A DNA stretch of 32,240 nt. Origin: JACDAN01 sp035711385 (lineage in GTDB: Bacteria > Actinomycetota > Thermoleophilia > Gaiellales > Gaiellaceae). Where the stretch lies: the NCBI GenBank assembly GCA_035711385.1, contig DASTCG010000154.1, positions 1 to 32,240 of the forward strand. The letters are read 5' to 3'. Below the pieces are notes generated by a model that made no database searches, had not been told where the DNA came from, and was given only the letters and a program-made list of their open reading frames with translations. Numbering within the stretch: the first letter of the stretch is position 1; every line of letters begins with the position of its first letter. Below are positions 30,064 through 32,240 of this stretch, one piece after another. Position numbers and translations under genes: made by a program.

Positions 30064-30905
30064 GACTTCGCGTGCACGACGGCGAGCGCGCGCCTCGCCG
30101 CGGCCTCGCTCTTCGCCCCGATGCCCCACTGCCGCTGCACCTGCTCGTCGACGCGGATGAGGATCGCGAGCGCCTTCGCTCCCTGGAACCAACCGAAGCG
30201 CGCGCCGGTGACAATCCATTCGTGCTGGTAGAGCCAGTGGCGGACGTTCCTGTTCGTCGGCTTCGGGTGGGCGCGGACCCAGCGCTCCAGGCGCTTCGCG
30301 CGGACGGCGAGGGGGAGCTCAGCGAGCGGCTCGGCAGGCGCGCCTTTCGCCTTGAACGCCGCGGGCCGGGCGGCGGCGGCCTTCGGCTTGGGCTTCGGCC
30401 TGGCGGCGGGCCTGGGCTTGGTCACCGGCTTCGGCCTTGGCTTCGGCGCGGGGGCCGCGCGCCTGGGCTTCGCGGCCGGGCGGAGCCTGGCAGGCAGCTT
30501 CACGGCGGTCCCGTCGTAGGGGGAGGAGTTCTCGGGCGCGCCCTCCTGGGCGTAACGGCCGTTCCGGGAGAGCCCCAGCTGGATCGTGGGCATCCCGGTG
30601 TCGACGATCCTCGTGCCCGCGGCCGGGGCCTGCGAGGCGACGATGTTGGCGGGATAGCCCTGCACGGGCCCGGCAACGTGCCACGCGAACCCCGCCTCCT
30701 CGAGCGTCCCCTTCGCGAAGACGTACGCCTGCCCACGGACATCCGGGACGGTGACCAGCTTCGGGGGCGCGACCGTCACCTCGTTCGGGATCTTCGGGGC
30801 GCCGAACTGCGTCTCGGCAGCGAAGGAGATCGTCGCCGAGGCGAGCACGAGGATCGCCGTCAGGGCGACGAGACGAGGGACCACAGATGTGAGCCGGGCC
30901 GCCAC
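30060..30905 (-). CDS. Secreted PASTA-domain protein
   Basis: A 281-residue exported protein from a GTG start. The signal peptide covers about 1-30 (LVALTAILVLASATISFAAE). A single PASTA domain lies at about 47-112 (KLVTVPDVRGQAYVFAKGTL, EEAGFAWHVAGPVQGYPANI). A Lys/Pro/Ala-rich linker (about 140-195) follows, then an alpha-helical C-terminal part (LERWVRAHPKPTNRNVRHWL, YQHEWIVTGARFGWFQGAKA). PASTA domains bind peptidoglycan, so this is probably a wall-anchoring or wall-sensing partner of the pilus. It heads a three-gene operon with the PilW- and PilX-like pilins, coupled through the GTGA overlap. Confidence 0.8.
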   Translation of the reverse strand: MAARLTSVVPRLVALTAILVLASATISFAAETQFGAPKIPNEVTVAPPKLVTVPDVRGQAYVFAKGTLEEAGFAWHVAGPVQGYPANIVASQAPAAGTRIVDTGMPTIQLGLSRNGRYAQEGAPENSSPYDGTAVKLPARLRPAAKPRRAAPAPKPRPKPVTKPRPAARPKPKPKAAAARPAAFKAKGAPAEPLAELPLAVRAKRLERWVRAHPKPTNRNVRHWLYQHEWIVTGARFGWFQGAKALAILIRVDEQVQRQWGIGAKSEAAARRALAVVHAKS

Positions 30906-30915
30906 AGCTATTCGC

Positions 30916-30943
30916 TTGTCGGCAGTTCGCGCGCTGCGCTTAA
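30916..30943 (-). promoter_or_regulatory. Sigma-28-type promoter of the PASTA-pilW-pilX operon
   Basis: TTAAG (30939-30943), 15 bp, GCCGACAA (30916-30923), then 10 nt to the GTG. One mismatch in each block. The -35 includes the TAA stop of the peptidase gene. Confidence 0.55.
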
Positions 30944-32240
30944 GAGGCCGTGAACTCGATGACGCGTTCGGGGGATTCGTCCGGCGTGTCCACGACGTCG
31001 AAGGCCGGCTCGTCCACGACGGTGAAGACGGGCTCGCCCACGACCGCGAAGAGTGCCGAGGGGTTCGGCGGCGCCACGGCGTGAGGCTGGTTCTCGTCGC
31101 CCTGCCAGCTGAACGCCGTGCCGGCGAAGGCGCGGAACCACGGCTCCTGCTGCGGGTACGTCAGCTCGGGGCCGGTCTGGAGATGGAGGTGCGGACCGGT
31201 CGAGTGGCCGGTCGAGCCGACGAGGCCGACCGGTGAGCCTGCGCCGAGCATCGCCCCGGGGACGACTGCGGGCTCGAGGAAGGACATGTGGCAGTACGTC
31301 CACGTCCGCCCGTCGCCGGTGCCGAGCTTGAACCCGATCCCGCAGTTGCCCTCGCCGAGCGGCCAGGCGTCGTCGACGGCGCCGGCCGCCAGCGCATAGA
31401 CCGGCGCACCCATGGGCGCGGCGATGTCGGCCGCCGGATAGTCGTGATGCGTCTGGTCCACCGAGACGACGGCGGGGCCGCCGCCGACCGGGAAGGCGTA
31501 GCCGTCGACGAAGGACGGCGTGGCGAAGAGCGAGGCGGCCGGCGGCGCGAACGACGCCGGCGCCGCGCCCGAGCGCGCTGTGTCGAGCGCAGCCTTCGCG
31601 TCGGCGAGCAGCCTCCGCCGCTCCGCGACCAGCTCGCCGGCGGTCTCCGCCCTGATCCCGGCCTGGACGGCGCGCTTCTGCAGCTCGAGCCGCGTGGAGA
31701 CGAGCCGTGCCCGGTCCGCACGGGCGAGCAGCGACCGCTCCACCCGCCGGGCGGCGCGGTCGGCCTCAACCGCCGCGACGAGCCGGCGGTTCGCCCGCGA
31801 GACGTGCCTGCGCGCGACGTCGAGCTTCACCTGCATCCGGTCGAGCCGGAAGGTGAGGACCTCGCCTCCGCCGCCGTACAGGGCGGCGAGGTCGAGAACG
31901 TCGCGGACGTACCAGTCGGCGTGGTTGTAGGCGTAGACGCCCCGGGCGATGTCCGTCCGCCCGCCGGCGGCCGCGAGGTAGCGCGCAGCAGAGAAGACCG
32001 CATCCTCGGGTGCCCACGGGTCGGCGACGCCGTCCCCGTTCGCGTCGGTGCCCCAGCGCAGCCACGTCGACGGCATGAACTGCATCCAGCCGACGGCGCC
32101 CGCGGAGCTCGGTCCCATGTTCCGGCCGAAGTTCGACTCGATCTTGTTGATCGCAGCGAGCACCTGCCACGGGATCCCGTAGGTCGCGCCCGCCCGGTGC
32201 CAGAGGGCGCTCAGCTCGCCGAAGGAGAGCGTGCGCGGCG
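30940..32240 (-). CDS. Lytic transglycosylase plus M23 peptidase (5' end outside window)
   Basis: At least 432 residues; the frame is open to base 32240, so the N-terminus lies outside. The visible part starts with a soluble lytic transglycosylase domain: QVLAAINKIESNFGRNMG, with the catalytic Glu in KIESNFG, then SSAGAVGWMQFMPSTW and ARGVYAYNHADWYV. A coiled-coil-prone region follows (ARRHVSRANRRLVAAVEADR onward). The C-terminal M23/LytM metallopeptidase has the zinc ligands HDYPAADIAAP and GPHLHLQ. The last 40 residues repeat EPVFTVVDEPAFDVVD. It would cut both glycan and peptide bonds of peptidoglycan, perhaps opening the wall for the pilus. A role in general wall growth is equally possible. 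Confidence 0.85.
   Translation of the reverse strand, partial: PRTLSFGELSALWHRAGATYGIPWQVLAAINKIESNFGRNMGPSSAGAVGWMQFMPSTWLRWGTDANGDGVADPWAPEDAVFSAARYLAAAGGRTDIARGVYAYNHADWYVRDVLDLAALYGGGGEVLTFRLDRMQVKLDVARRHVSRANRRLVAAVEADRAARRVERSLLARADRARLVSTRLELQKRAVQAGIRAETAGELVAERRRLLADAKAALDTARSGAAPASFAPPAASLFATPSFVDGYAFPVGGGPAVVSVDQTHHDYPAADIAAPMGAPVYALAAGAVDDAWPLGEGNCGIGFKLGTGDGRTWTYCHMSFLEPAVVPGAMLGAGSPVGLVGSTGHSTGPHLHLQTGPELTYPQQEPWFRAFAGTAFSWQGDENQPHAVAPPNPSALFAVVGEPVFTVVDEPAFDVVDTPDESPERVIEFTAS

Noticed and set aside
22677..30943. A CRISPR array or tandem-repeat explanation for the repeated GCCGATAG boxes
   Set aside because: The copies are kilobases apart, occur on both strands, and each sits immediately upstream of a start codon; there is no regular spacing.

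Overview
The window is high-GC DNA, most likely from an actinobacterium of the Thermoleophilia type (Gaiellales/Solirubrobacterales). That placement is an inference from base composition, frequent GTG/TTG starts, a DUF2277 gene, and a type IV pilus (T4P) cluster without a secretin, as expected for a single-membrane cell.

Region 1 (1-10,900) is ordinary chromosome with mixed functions. At the left edge is the start of a minus-strand molybdopterin oxidoreductase. Next to it lie a decayed formate/nitrite-transporter gene, a DUF6457 gene and a MobA-like nucleotidyltransferase, so this corner deals with molybdenum enzymes. Then come a DUF2277 gene, a membrane-anchored serine beta-lactamase-like protein and a berberine-bridge-type FAD oxidoreductase. 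A TerC-family metal exporter follows, preceded by a yybP-ykoY (Mn2+) riboswitch and translationally coupled to a 52-residue membrane protein. The region ends with a VOC protein, an ECF sigma factor with a SnoaL tail, an alpha/beta hydrolase, an ABC exporter pair, a YbjQ-family protein and a 2TM protein.

Region 2 (10,990-32,240) is a nearly complete T4P locus, almost all on the minus strand. In transcription order it holds: a lytic transglycosylase/M23 peptidase (cut by the window edge), a PASTA protein, a PilW-like and a PilX-like minor pilin, prepilin peptidase PilD, assembly ATPase PilB, a stand-alone MshEN protein, two nearly identical major pilins, two paralogous GT-C membrane glycosyltransferases, retraction ATPase PilT, PilM, PilN, PilO, a PilP-position protein, a PilV-like pilin and PilC. 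One two-gene operon (thioredoxin-fold protein plus a 78-residue protein) runs on the plus strand inside the locus. Genes within operons are coupled by 4-nt ATGA or GTGA overlaps.

The most notable observation is a repeated promoter, T(A/C)AAG-N15-(G/C)CCGATAR, in front of most transcription units of the T4P locus. It matches the sigma-28 (FliA/WhiG/SigD) consensus. Eight good copies and one weaker copy all have exactly 15 bp between the same two blocks, and a tenth is marginal. Several end only 7 nt before the start codon, which implies leaderless mRNAs. The reading is that a sigma-28-type factor, encoded elsewhere, controls pilus biogenesis as one regulon. Other points of interest are the likely c-di-GMP-binding MshEN protein, probable pilin glycosylation, inverted repeats flanking one pilin gene, and a structured pilM-pilN intergenic RNA.
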